Shown piece by piece: positions 8,115 to 16,319 of a stretch of DNA of 64,000 bases. Below the pieces are notes generated by a model that saw nothing but the letters and a program-made list of their open reading frames with translations, had not been told where the DNA came from and made no database searches. Position 1 is the stretch's first letter. Each line of letters begins with the position of its first letter. This DNA comes from Streptomyces sp. NBC_01689 (GTDB taxonomy: Bacteria; Actinomycetota; Actinomycetes; Streptomycetales; Streptomycetaceae). Location of the stretch: NCBI RefSeq assembly GCF_036250675.1, contig NZ_CP109592.1:2418001-2482000 (forward strand), in the 5' to 3' direction. Made by a program: the position numbers and the translations under genes.

Positions 8115-9161
8115 CTACGCGGAGGCCCGTCGTACCAGCGTCGTCGGCAGGACGACACCTGAGGCGCCGTGCGCCTCGGTCTCCTTCGCGGTCCGCCGGT
8201 CGAGGTCCCGCAGGAGCAGCCGGGCCATCAGCCGGCCCATCTCCTCTATGTCCTGACGGACCGTGGTGAGTGGTGGGTCCGTCTGCTCCGCGACCGGGAG
8301 CATGTCGTCGAAGCCGATCACCGCGACGTCGTCCGGCACCCGCCGTCCCCGCTCGCGCAGCACCCGCAGGGCCCCCGCCGCGGACAGGTCGTTCGCGGCG
8401 AACACCGCGTCGACGTCGGGGCAGTGCTCCAGCAGTTCGCGCATCGCCCGTTCACCACCGGCGGGTGTGAAGTCGCCCTCGACGACGAGCCGCGGGTCGG
8501 CGTCGCCCATGACGTCCCGGAACCCGTCCAGCCGGTCGACCGCCGAGGTCTGGTCGAGGGCGCCGGTGATGTGCGCGACGCGGGTGCGCCCCAGCGCGAC
8601 CAGGTGGCGTACGGCCGCGCGGGCACCGCCCCGGTTGTCACTGTCGACGTACACCGGGGACGCGGTGTCGCGGGGGCCGTCGCCCCAGCCGGGTCTGCCG
8701 CCGAACACGGTCGGCACGCCCGCGCCGTGGATCAGCCCGGGCAGCGGGTCGTCGAGGTGCAGCGAGAAGACGAGCGCCCCGTCGACGTGTCCGCCCGCGA
8801 GGTACCGGCCCACCCGGGCGTGGTCGTCACGGCCCTCCGTGAGGAGCAGGACGAGTTGCGAGTCGTGCGCCGTCAACTCCTTGCTGATGCCTCGCAGTTG
8901 GAGACCGAAGAAGGGGTCGGCGAAGACCCTCGTCTCCGGTTCGGCAATGACGACGGCGACCGCGTCGTGGCGTCGGGTGACCAGGCTCCGGGCGGCCTGG
9001 TTGGGAACGTAGCCCAGTTCCTCGACGGCCCGGCGGACCCGTTCGACGAGGGGTTCGCGCACTCCGTCGCCGCCGTTGACCACGCGTGACGCGGTGGCCC
9101 GGGAGACCCCCGCCCTGGCGGCCACGGCCTCCAGTGTGGGGCGCGACGCTGTCTCGGTCAC
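8115..9161 (-). CDS. LacI family transcriptional regulator
   Basis: A 348-residue LacI/GalR repressor. The N-terminal helix-turn-helix reads TLEAVAARAGVSRATASRVVNG and is followed by the hinge helix VRRAVEELGYVPNQAARSL. The periplasmic-binding-protein-like effector domain follows (VAVVIAEPETRVFADPFF ... VDSDNRGGARAAVRHL ... VIGFDDMLPVAEQTDPPLTTVRQ). The start is GTG (complement 9159-9161) with GAGGAG upstream. No sugar transporter or glycosidase is adjacent, so its target is unknown. A LacI-type palindrome lies 55 bp upstream (9216-9229), consistent with autoregulation. Confidence 0.92.
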   Translation of the reverse strand: MTETASRPTLEAVAARAGVSRATASRVVNGGDGVREPLVERVRRAVEELGYVPNQAARSLVTRRHDAVAVVIAEPETRVFADPFFGLQLRGISKELTAHDSQLVLLLTEGRDDHARVGRYLAGGHVDGALVFSLHLDDPLPGLIHGAGVPTVFGGRPGWGDGPRDTASPVYVDSDNRGGARAAVRHLVALGRTRVAHITGALDQTSAVDRLDGFRDVMGDADPRLVVEGDFTPAGGERAMRELLEHCPDVDAVFAANDLSAAGALRVLRERGRRVPDDVAVIGFDDMLPVAEQTDPPLTTVRQDIEEMGRLMARLLLRDLDRRTAKETEAHGASGVVLPTTLVRRASA

Positions 9162-9215
9162 CTCAGGGCTCCTCCTCGGCGGTTGCCGATCAGGATAGCC
9201 CCGGGACGCACCCGA

Positions 9216-9229
9216 TGAGAGCGCTCCCG
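9216..9229. promoter_or_regulatory. LacI-type operator, TGAGAGCGCTCCCG
   Basis: The site is a near-palindrome centred on AGCGCT, matching the general actinobacterial LacI operator form GGGAGCGCTCCC. It lies 55 bp upstream of the LacI start codon, so autorepression is the simplest reading. Confidence 0.6.
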
Positions 9230-9301
9230 GCGCCGGACCGGGCGGCCCGTGGCGGAATCGGGCGGCCGCCCGTCCGTCGCCCGGACCGTCCGGCCGCCGG
9301 T

Positions 9302-10324
9302 CTACGCCCGGCCCTCTGTGCGTCTGGCACGGCTCGGCTGCACCCGCTTGGGCTCGCCCGGCATCTTCGGGTACTCGGGCGGATAGGGCAGATCCCCGAG
9401 ACCGTGGTCGTGCTCGTCGCGAGCGGCCAGTTCCAGCAGCGCTTCGAGGGAGAAGGCGTGGTCGTCCATGTCCGCGTGCACGTCGCCGAGTTCGGCGAAG
9501 CGCCGGGGCATCGTCGCGAGGTCGAAGTCCCGGGGGCGGGCCTCGGCCACCTCCTCCCAGCGCAGGGGCGCGGAGACCGGGGCGTGCGGGCGCGGGCGTA
9601 CCGAGTAGGCGGAGGCGATGGTGCGGTCCCGGGCCGTCTGGTTGTAGTCCACGAAGATCTTCTCGCCCCGCTCCTCCTTCCACCAGGCCGTGGTCACCCG
9701 CTCGGGCATCCGGCGCTCCAGTTCCCGCCCGGCGGCGATGGCGGCGCGGCGCACCTGGGTGAAGGACCAGCGCGGCGCGATCGGCACGAAGACATGCAGG
9801 CCGCGGCCGCCGGAGGTCTTGGGCCAGCCGCGCAGGTCCCCGTACTCGTGGAGGACCTCGCGGAGTTCGTGGGCGGCACGCACCGCGTCCTCGTAGTCCG
9901 TACCGGGCTGCGGGTCGAGGTCGATGCGGAGTTCGTCGGGACGGTCGACGTCGTCGCGCCGCACCGGCCACGGGTGGAAGGTGAGCGTGCCGAACTGCGC
10001 GGCCCACAGCACGGCCGCCACCTCGGTGGGGCACATCTCGTCGGCGGCGCGCCCGCTGGGGAAGGTGATGTGGGCGGTCGGGATCCAGTCCGGCATGTTC
10101 TTGGGCGCCCGCTTCTGGAAGAAGTTCTCGCCCTCGACTCCGTCCGGGTAGCGCTCCAGGGTGGTGGGACGGTCGCGCAGGGCGCGCAGGATGCCGTCGC
10201 CGACGGCGAGGTAGTACCGCGCCAGGTCCAGCTTGGTGAAACCGCGCTCCGGGAAGAAGATCTTGTCCGGACTGGACAGACGTACGGTCCTGCCGGCTGC
10301 CTCGAGTTCCACCGCTTCGCCCAT
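9302..10324 (-). CDS. ligD-pol: Stand-alone LigD-type DNA polymerase/primase domain protein
   Basis: A 340-residue protein equivalent to the polymerase (PolDom, archaeo-eukaryotic primase) part of LigD from bacterial non-homologous end joining. It fills or extends ends with (ribo)nucleotides. Supporting motifs are LSSPDKIFFPERGFTKLDLARYY, ERYPDGVEGENFFQKRAPKN, the catalytic acidic motif DELRIDLDPQPG, the TSGGRGLHVFVPI active-site region and FVDYNQTARDRTIASAYSVRP. No nuclease or ligase domain is fused. The start is ATG complement 10322-10324. It is divergent, 75 bp apart, from an ATP-dependent ligase gene, giving a split LigD arrangement; no Ku gene is in the window. Confidence 0.92.
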   Translation of the reverse strand: MGEAVELEAAGRTVRLSSPDKIFFPERGFTKLDLARYYLAVGDGILRALRDRPTTLERYPDGVEGENFFQKRAPKNMPDWIPTAHITFPSGRAADEMCPTEVAAVLWAAQFGTLTFHPWPVRRDDVDRPDELRIDLDPQPGTDYEDAVRAAHELREVLHEYGDLRGWPKTSGGRGLHVFVPIAPRWSFTQVRRAAIAAGRELERRMPERVTTAWWKEERGEKIFVDYNQTARDRTIASAYSVRPRPHAPVSAPLRWEEVAEARPRDFDLATMPRRFAELGDVHADMDDHAFSLEALLELAARDEHDHGLGDLPYPPEYPKMPGEPKRVQPSRARRTEGRA

Positions 10325-10399
10325 GCCGGTCACGGTAGGCGCAGCCCGCCCGCCCCGCACACCGGGCGAACCGCTCCGTGCCGCCGGAGAATCGGAACC
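10325..10399. promoter_or_regulatory. Divergent promoter region between polymerase and ligase genes
   Basis: A 75-bp non-coding gap separates the two divergent start codons and must hold both promoters. This suggests coordinated expression of the two end-joining enzymes. No clear palindromic operator was seen. Confidence 0.55.
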
Positions 10400-11470
10400 A
10401 TGGATCTGCCGGTGATGCCGCCCGTGAAGCCGATGCTCGCCAAGTCCGTGGCCAGGATCCCGCCGGACATGCACTACGAGGCGAAGTGGGACGGGTTTCG
10501 CGCGATCGTGTTCCGCGACGGAGCCGAGGTCGAACTCGGCAGCCGCACCGGGAAGCCACTGACCAGGTACTTCCCCGAGCTGGTGGCGGCGTTGCGCGAG
10601 CGGTTGCCGGAGCGCTGTGTGATGGACGGCGAGATCGTGATCGCCAGGGACGGCCGGCTCGACTTCGACGCGCTCACCGAGCGCATCCACCCGGCCGCCT
10701 CGCGTGTGCGAACGCTGGCGGAGCGGACTCCGGCCTCCTTCGTGGCCTTCGATCTGCTCGCGCTGGCCGACGAGTCCCTGCTCGACGTGGGGCTCGTCGA
10801 CCGGCGCGCCCTGCTGACGAGGGCGCTGTCCGGGACGGGGCCACCGGTCCACCTGGCACCGGCGACCACCGACCGGGAGGTGGCTGAGCGGTGGTTCGAG
10901 CAGTACGAGGGCGCCGGGCTCGACGGGGTGATCGCCAAACCGCTCGACCTGCTGTACCGGCAGGACGAGCGGGCCATGTTCAAGATCAAGCACGAGCGCA
11001 CCGCGGACGTCGTGGTGGCGGGCTACCGCCTCCACAAGAGCGGTCCGGTCGTCGGTTCCCTGCTGCTCGGGCTGTACGACGACGCGGGCATCCTCCAGCA
11101 CGTGGGGGTGAGCGCGGCCTTCACGATGAAGCGGCGGACCGAGTTGGTGGCGGAGCTGGAGCCCCTGCGCATGGCGGAGGTCGAGCGCCATCCCTGGGCC
11201 GCCTGGTCGCAGGAGTCGGCGCACGAGTCCGCGCGGCTGCCGGGCGCACCCAGCAGATGGTCGGGGAAGAAGGACCTCTCCTGGGTGCCGCTGCGGCCGG
11301 AGCGGGTGGCCGAGGTGGCCTACGACCACATGGAGAACGGCGTACGGTTCCGCCACACGGCCCGCTTCCGCCGCTGGCGCCCGGACCGGACCGCCGAGAG
11401 CTGCACGTACGCCCAGCTGGACGAGCCCGTGGGGTACGACCTGGCGGAGATCCTCGGACCACGGGGGTGA
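10400..11470 (+). CDS. ligC: ATP-dependent DNA ligase (LigC type)
   Basis: A 356-residue ATP-dependent ligase. The nucleotidyltransferase lysine is in YEAKWDGFRA (motif I KxDG, Lys29). Further motifs are ELGSRTGKPLTRYFPEL, CVMDGEIV, FVAFDLLA, GLDGVIAKPLDLLY and FKIKHERTADVVVAGYR, followed by an OB-fold C-terminal domain (VGSLLLGLYDD ... VAEVAYDHMENGVRFRHTARF). The length fits the short LigC class used in Ku-independent or accessory repair. It is divergently transcribed from the LigD-type polymerase gene, which strongly suggests a joint role in break repair or excision repair. Confidence 0.93.
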   Translation: MDLPVMPPVKPMLAKSVARIPPDMHYEAKWDGFRAIVFRDGAEVELGSRTGKPLTRYFPELVAALRERLPERCVMDGEIVIARDGRLDFDALTERIHPAASRVRTLAERTPASFVAFDLLALADESLLDVGLVDRRALLTRALSGTGPPVHLAPATTDREVAERWFEQYEGAGLDGVIAKPLDLLYRQDERAMFKIKHERTADVVVAGYRLHKSGPVVGSLLLGLYDDAGILQHVGVSAAFTMKRRTELVAELEPLRMAEVERHPWAAWSQESAHESARLPGAPSRWSGKKDLSWVPLRPERVAEVAYDHMENGVRFRHTARFRRWRPDRTAESCTYAQLDEPVGYDLAEILGPRG

Positions 11471-11606
11471 CGAGCGGGCACACCGGAGATCGATCCGCGC
11501 GCCGATCACACCCTCACCCCTCACCGTGCACGACCTCGAAACGAACGGGTATGAGCACCGATGAACTTATAAGCGCATAATCGATGGCACGAGACAGGAT
11601 GGCACG

Positions 11607-12617
11607 GTGAGCATGCGACAGAAGGTGTCGATGCGGCACGGCGCGTGGGCGGCGGCGCTGCTGGCGGTCGCGGCGGGCTCCCTGGCGACGGGCTGCGGCT
11701 CGGGCGGCGGAGCATCCGCCGACGGACGGGCCCGCATACCCGCCGCGACCCGGACGGCGACACCCACCCCTGGTCACGCCAGTGCCGCGAGCACGGGCCC
11801 CGTCCTCGCAGTGAAGATCGACAACGCGGGTGCGGCCCGCCCCCAGACGGGCCTCGACGCCGCGGACGTCGTCTACGCGGAACAGGTCGAGGGCGGTCTG
11901 AGCCGGCTGATGGCCATCTACGCGACCCGGTTCCCCGCGGCCGTCGGGCCGGTGCGCAGCGCACGCGAGTCCGACCTGGAGCTGCTGCGTCAGTTCGACA
12001 ACCCGACGCTCGCCTTCTCCGGCGCACAGCACAAGCTGTTGCCGGTCATCGACAAGGCGCCACTGCGGCCGGCCACGCCCGAGCAGAACCCGGGCTCCTC
12101 CGGCTCCTTCTACCGCGGGACCGCCAAGCCGGCCCCGCACAACCTCTATGTCAGGCCCGGCCGCCTGATGGGGTCGTCGGCCCCGGGTGCCGACGCTCTC
12201 ACCACTGGGTTCCGCTTCGGTGCCGCCCCCGCGGGCGGCAGCCCTGAGACGTCCCGGACGGTGCGCTTCCCGGCGGCCCGCTTCACCTTCTCCTGGTCCG
12301 CGAGCGGACACCGCTGGCTGGTGTCGATGGACGGCACCCCGACGGTCACGACGGACGGCAAGAGGGTCGCTCCCGCGACCGTCGTCGTGCAGTACGTGAA
12401 GGTGAGCCAGTCGAAGTACCACGACTTCCTCGGCAACAACACGCCCTTCACGCAGACGGTCGGCTCGGGGACGGCGAAGGTGCTGCGCGACGGCCGGGTC
12501 TTCGACGCCGAGTGGAAACGGCCGGCCGCGACGGACGGCACGGAGTTCACGACGAACCACGGCGCCCCGATGAACTTCGCCCGCGGTCAGGTCTGGGTCG
12601 TCCTCGCCAAAGCGTGA
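11607..12617 (+). CDS. DUF3048 family lipoprotein (YerB-like)
   Basis: A 336-residue exported lipoprotein. The signal peptide ends in a lipobox with Cys30 (SLATGC), then an Ala/Thr/Pro-rich linker. Residues ~65-200 form the DUF3048 N-terminal domain (VLAVKIDNAGAARPQTGLDAADVVYAEQVEGGLSR, FPAAVGPVRSARESD) and ~215-330 the C-terminal domain (PFTQTVGSGTAKVLRDG, NFARGQVWVVLA). The family is widespread in Gram-positive bacteria and lacks a known biochemical function. The start is GTG 11607 with GGATGG-type sequence upstream. It is isolated and convergent with pcaV. Confidence 0.88.
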   Translation: MSMRQKVSMRHGAWAAALLAVAAGSLATGCGSGGGASADGRARIPAATRTATPTPGHASAASTGPVLAVKIDNAGAARPQTGLDAADVVYAEQVEGGLSRLMAIYATRFPAAVGPVRSARESDLELLRQFDNPTLAFSGAQHKLLPVIDKAPLRPATPEQNPGSSGSFYRGTAKPAPHNLYVRPGRLMGSSAPGADALTTGFRFGAAPAGGSPETSRTVRFPAARFTFSWSASGHRWLVSMDGTPTVTTDGKRVAPATVVVQYVKVSQSKYHDFLGNNTPFTQTVGSGTAKVLRDGRVFDAEWKRPAATDGTEFTTNHGAPMNFARGQVWVVLAKA

Positions 12618-12621
12618 ACAC

Positions 12622-12678
12622 GGCCGCGCGCCGCCCTCACGGCCGCGCGCCGCCCTCACGGCCGCGCGCCGCCCTCAC
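12622..12678. repeat. 19-bp tandem repeat (3 copies)
   Basis: GGCCGCGCGCCGCCCTCAC is repeated three times exactly (12622-12640, 12641-12659, 12660-12678) between the convergent ends of the DUF3048 and pcaV genes, and a partial GGCCGGCGCGG follows. Each unit carries a GGCCGCGCGCC near-palindrome and may act as a transcription barrier. Confidence 0.85.
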
Positions 12679-12701
12679 GGCCGGCGCGGCGCCCGCACGA
12701 C

Positions 12702-13166
12702 CTACCGCGGCGCGGGCACCACGTCCGCCGGATCGCGGAGGCTCTCCGCCGCGTCCGAGACACGCCGGATGAGGTCGAGGAACACGGTCCGCTCCTCGGC
12801 CGCGAGCGGGGCCAGGAAGATCTGGTTCATCCGCGCCGTGCGGACCGTCAGTCTGCGGTGGGTGCGCGTCCCCTCCTCGGTCGGGCTCAGCAGGGAGCGC
12901 CGGCCGTCGCCCGGGTCGCGCACCTTGTCGAGCAGACCCCGGCGGCCGAGCCGGCTGATGACCTCGGCGATGGTGGAGCGGTCCAGGCCCACCCGCTCCC
13001 CCACCGTGCGCTGGTCCAGCCCCGGCTCCGCGACGAGCGCGTTCAGGACCGCGAACTGCGGCGAGGTGATCTCCTCGGAGACCATCGTGTTCCACAGCAG
13101 GTAGTGCGCCTGCTGCAGCCGCCGGGCCAGGTGCCCGGGGTGGGTGGAGAGGTCCACCGCGGCCAT
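12702..13166 (-). CDS. pcaV: PcaV, MarR-family protocatechuate-responsive repressor
   Basis: A 154-residue MarR-type winged-helix repressor. The sequence VSEEITSPQFAVLNALVAEP, the recognition region RTVGERVGLDRSTIAEVISRL and the wing DKVRDPGDGRRSLLSPT are typical. It matches S. coelicolor PcaV, which represses the pca operon until protocatechuate binds. I choose the ATG at complement 13164-13166 (GGAG upstream), which puts an arginine at residue 15 (HLARR); Arg15 is known to be essential for ligand binding in PcaV. A GTG start eight codons upstream is possible. It is divergent from pcaH across 347 bp. Confidence 0.93.
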   Translation of the reverse strand: MAAVDLSTHPGHLARRLQQAHYLLWNTMVSEEITSPQFAVLNALVAEPGLDQRTVGERVGLDRSTIAEVISRLGRRGLLDKVRDPGDGRRSLLSPTEEGTRTHRRLTVRTARMNQIFLAPLAAEERTVFLDLIRRVSDAAESLRDPADVVPAPR

Positions 13167-13513
13167 ATGCGCTCCAGGGTCCACCGACACGGTCGTACGC
13201 TCGGCATTTCGGTAGGTGCACTGAACGATATCGCGAACACGTCATAACGTCTCCCCGCCGGACTGATGCCTGACCGCCCCGCCGGACAGGGAGTCTTGAC
13301 CACGGGACGGTCCGATGGCAGCGTGCAGGGAACCACGGAAGGATACTCAGTGCCCTGACTATCTCTCACCCGGTCGGAGGACGGGACGGAACGCTGGGAG
13401 ACAGGGCGCACGGCCCGGCCCACCCCCGCGTCCGTCCCGCGCACGCCCACCGGAGTCGGTCCAGAGCCTCGTCCTCGTCCTCGTCTCGTTTCTCGAACGG
13501 CAGGAAACCCCGT
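13167..13513. promoter_or_regulatory. pcaV-pcaH divergent control region
   Basis: This 347-bp non-coding region must contain the promoters and PcaV operators. Visible elements are AGGTGCACTGAACG (13214-13227) next to the palindrome CGATATCG (13226-13233), close to pcaV, and a TTGACC hexamer at 13296 that could serve as a -35 element for the pca operon. The exact operator is not resolved from sequence alone. A long untranslated leader of about 150 bp may precede pcaH. Confidence 0.5.
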
Positions 13514-14284
13514 ATGGCTCTCACCCAGTCGGACATCGACACCGAGATCAAGGACCACCAGGACGGGTACGACAAGGCGGTCGCCGCGGGCGCTCCGGTC
13601 CGGGACCATCCGGAGCGCGACTACCCCCCTTACCGCAGCTCCCTGCTCCGCCATCCCGAGCAGCCGCTCGTCGCGGTCGGCGGCGGCGACCCGGAGGCCG
13701 TCGAGCTGTCGGGGCCGGTCTTCGGCGTCACCGACATCACCGAGATCGACAACGACCTGACCCGGCAGCACCGGGGCGAACCGATCGGCGAGCGGATGAC
13801 CGTCTCCGGTCGGGTGCTGGACCGCGCCGGACGGCCGGTCCGCGGCCAGCTCGTCGAGATCTGGCAGGCGAACGCCGCCGGCCGCTACGCGCATCTGCGC
13901 GAACAGCACCCGGCGCCGCTCGACCCCCATTTCACCGGCGTGGGACGTACCTTGACGGATGATCAGGGAACGTACCGGTTCACGACGATCAGGCCGGGAC
14001 CCTACCCGTGGGGGAACCACACCAACGCGTGGCGGCCCGCGCACATCCACTTCTCCGTCTTCGGTACCGCTTTCACCCAGCGCCTGGTCACGCAGATGTA
14101 CTTCCCCGGGGACCCGCTCTTCCCGTACGACCCGATCCTGCGGTCCGTGACCGACGGGGCGGCCCGTGAGCGGCTGGTGGCCGCCTACGACCACGGACTC
14201 TCCGAGCCCGGTTTCTCCCTCGGCTACACCTGGGACATCGTCCTCGACGGTCCCTCCGCCACCTGGATCGAGGAAGGCCGTTGA
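13514..14284 (+). CDS. pcaH: Protocatechuate 3,4-dioxygenase beta subunit
   Basis: A 256-residue beta subunit of the intradiol dioxygenase that cleaves protocatechuate to 3-carboxy-cis,cis-muconate using Fe(III) and O2. The four iron ligands are present with exactly the spacing of the Pseudomonas enzyme: Tyr125 (GRYAH), Tyr164 (PGPYPW), His177 and His179 (PAHIHF). The N-terminal PCDO-beta segment precedes them. The start is ATG 13514, with a GGAAACCCC leader. It is the first gene of the pcaHGBL operon here; in S. coelicolor the operon instead starts with pcaIJF. Confidence 0.96.
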   Translation: MALTQSDIDTEIKDHQDGYDKAVAAGAPVRDHPERDYPPYRSSLLRHPEQPLVAVGGGDPEAVELSGPVFGVTDITEIDNDLTRQHRGEPIGERMTVSGRVLDRAGRPVRGQLVEIWQANAAGRYAHLREQHPAPLDPHFTGVGRTLTDDQGTYRFTTIRPGPYPWGNHTNAWRPAHIHFSVFGTAFTQRLVTQMYFPGDPLFPYDPILRSVTDGAARERLVAAYDHGLSEPGFSLGYTWDIVLDGPSATWIEEGR

Positions 14285-14286
14285 GC

Positions 14287-14850
14287 ATGACCGAGCGGCT
14301 GCGCCCCACCCCGTCCCACACCATCGGTCCCTTCTACGGCCACGCGCTCCCCTTCCCCGGCGGTGGACAGATGGCGCCCCCGGGGCACCCCGACACGATC
14401 ACCGTGCACGGATACGTGTCCGACGGCGCGGGAAGACCGGTGCCCGACGCCCTCCTGGAGTTCTGGCAGGCGGCGCCCGGCGGCTCGTTGACGGGCGCTC
14501 CCGGCTCGATGCGCCGCGATCCCTCGACGGGCGCCTTCCTGGGCCGGGACGGGGTCGGCTTCACCGGCTTCGGCCGGGTCGGTACGGACGCCGACGGGCA
14601 CTGGGCCCTGCGTACGCTGCCGCCGGGCAACGCGGGCCTGCCGTACCTCGGTGTGTGCGTGTTCGCCCGCGGTCTGACCCACCACCTCTTCACCCGGGCG
14701 TACCTCGCCGACGGCGCCGACCGGCTGCTCGACTCACTCCCGGCCGACCGACGGGCCACACTGCTCGCGGCGAAGGGGACCGACCGCACGTACCGTTTCG
14801 ACATCCGTCTTCAGGGCGAAGGCGAAACTGTCTTCCTGGAGTTCCAGTGA
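14287..14850 (+). CDS. pcaG: Protocatechuate 3,4-dioxygenase alpha subunit
   Basis: A 187-residue alpha subunit that pairs with PcaH; it shares the intradiol fold but lacks the iron ligands. Recognisable segments: PTPSHTIGPFYGHALPF, ITVHGYVSDGAGRPVPDALLEFWQA and the C-terminal RFDIRLQGEGETVFLEF. The ATG at 14287 lies 2 bp after the pcaH stop; a TTG at 14281, overlapping that stop, is also possible. It is translationally coupled to pcaH and overlaps pcaB by 4 bp (GTGA). Confidence 0.95.
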   Translation: MTERLRPTPSHTIGPFYGHALPFPGGGQMAPPGHPDTITVHGYVSDGAGRPVPDALLEFWQAAPGGSLTGAPGSMRRDPSTGAFLGRDGVGFTGFGRVGTDADGHWALRTLPPGNAGLPYLGVCVFARGLTHHLFTRAYLADGADRLLDSLPADRRATLLAAKGTDRTYRFDIRLQGEGETVFLEFQ

Positions 14851-16319
14851 CACCTGCCGACCGGGCCGGTCCCGCGGGCCCCCTCGATCCCACGGGTTCC
14901 GGCGATCCCGCCGATCCGACGGGCCGGATCCGTCAGGGCGACTCCGGGATCTCCGACGGCTCCGACGGCCTGAGCGCTCGTGGCGGCTCCGAGGAGCTCG
15001 GTGACGTCGACGTCGGGCTGCTCACCCCCGGCCTGGCCGGCTCCCCCGCGTCGGCATCGACCTCGGACCGGGCGTTCCTGCAGGCGCTGCTCGACGCGGA
15101 GACGGCGTTGACATATAGCTGGGCCGGGATCGCCCTGGCTCCGGCCGCCGCGGCGGCCGCCCTGTCCGCCGTCACCACCGCCGACCTCGACGTACGGTCG
15201 ATCGCCCGGCGCGCCCGGGACGCCGGGAACCCGGTGATCCCGCTGGTCGCGGATCTGACCGCGGCCGTGGGCGGCGAGTACGGCGCCTACGTCCACCGCG
15301 GCGCGACCAGCCAGGACATCATGGACACCGCGATGATGCTGGTGGCCCGGCGCACGCTGCGGACGGTCCTGGAGGACCTCGACCGGACGGCGCTGGCGCT
15401 GCGGGGACTCGCCGCCACGCACCGGGAGACGGTGCTGCCGGGGCGGACACTGACCCAGCACGCGGTGCCGACGACCTTCGGGCTGAAGGCGGCGGGGTGG
15501 CGCGCGCTGGTCCTGGACGCGCGGGACCGGCTCGCCGCCCTGCGCCTTCCCGCCCAACTCGGCGGCGCGGCAGGAACCCTGGCCGCGTTCACCGCCTTCG
15601 GTGCCGAGGACCCGGGAGCCCTGGTGGCCGCGTACGCCCGGGAACTCGGCCTCGTCGAACCGGCGTTGCCATGGCACACGCTGCGTACCCCGATCGGTGA
15701 CCTCACCGGGGCGCTGGCCCTGACGGCGGGTGCCCTCGGCAAGACGGCGGCCGACGTGCTCACCCTCTCCCGAACCGAGATCGCGGAGGTCGCCGAGGGG
15801 AGCCGCGGCGGATCGTCCGCCATGCCGCACAAGGCCAACCCGGTGGCGGCGACGCTGATCGCCGCCGCCGCCCGGCGCGCACCGGGACTCGCGGCCACCC
15901 TGTACGCGTCGATGGCGGCCGAGGACGAGCGGCCTGCCGGTGCCTGGCATGCCGAATGGGAGCCGTTGCGCGAGCTGCTGCGGCTGGTCGGCGGTGCCGC
16001 CCGCAACGCCGCCGAACTGGCCGAGGGACTGCGGGTGAACACGGACGTCATGCGTGAACACCTGGGCCTCACCCACGGGTTGATCGTCTCCGAGCGGCTG
16101 GCCGTCGCGCTCGCCCCCCTTCTCGGGCGGGCCCGCGCCAGGGAGCTGCTGACAGCGGCCGCCGAACGGGCCGTCGCCGAGGGCCGGCCCCTCCTGGACG
16201 TCCTGGGCGAGGAGCCGCGTCTGAAGGACGTCGACGTCGACCTGGAGGACCTGACCGACCCGGCCCGCTACACGGGCGCCGCCGGGGCCCTCACCGACCG
16301 CGCCCTGGAGCGACGTTGA
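14847..16319 (+). CDS. pcaB: 3-carboxy-cis,cis-muconate cycloisomerase
   Basis: A 490-residue member of the fumarase/aspartase superfamily converting 3-carboxymuconate to 4-carboxymuconolactone. The family signature GGSSAMPHKANPV and the GATSQDIMDT motif are intact. The N-terminus contains about 45 residues of Gly/Asp/Ser-rich sequence (DPTGSGDPADPTGR) before the conserved VGLLTPGLAGS start, an unusual unstructured extension. The start is GTG 14847, overlapping the pcaG stop by 4 bp, so translation is coupled. If translation actually started later, the extension would vanish, but no better ribosome binding site is evident. Confidence 0.95.
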   Translation: MTPADRAGPAGPLDPTGSGDPADPTGRIRQGDSGISDGSDGLSARGGSEELGDVDVGLLTPGLAGSPASASTSDRAFLQALLDAETALTYSWAGIALAPAAAAAALSAVTTADLDVRSIARRARDAGNPVIPLVADLTAAVGGEYGAYVHRGATSQDIMDTAMMLVARRTLRTVLEDLDRTALALRGLAATHRETVLPGRTLTQHAVPTTFGLKAAGWRALVLDARDRLAALRLPAQLGGAAGTLAAFTAFGAEDPGALVAAYARELGLVEPALPWHTLRTPIGDLTGALALTAGALGKTAADVLTLSRTEIAEVAEGSRGGSSAMPHKANPVAATLIAAAARRAPGLAATLYASMAAEDERPAGAWHAEWEPLRELLRLVGGAARNAAELAEGLRVNTDVMREHLGLTHGLIVSERLAVALAPLLGRARARELLTAAAERAVAEGRPLLDVLGEEPRLKDVDVDLEDLTDPARYTGAAGALTDRALERR

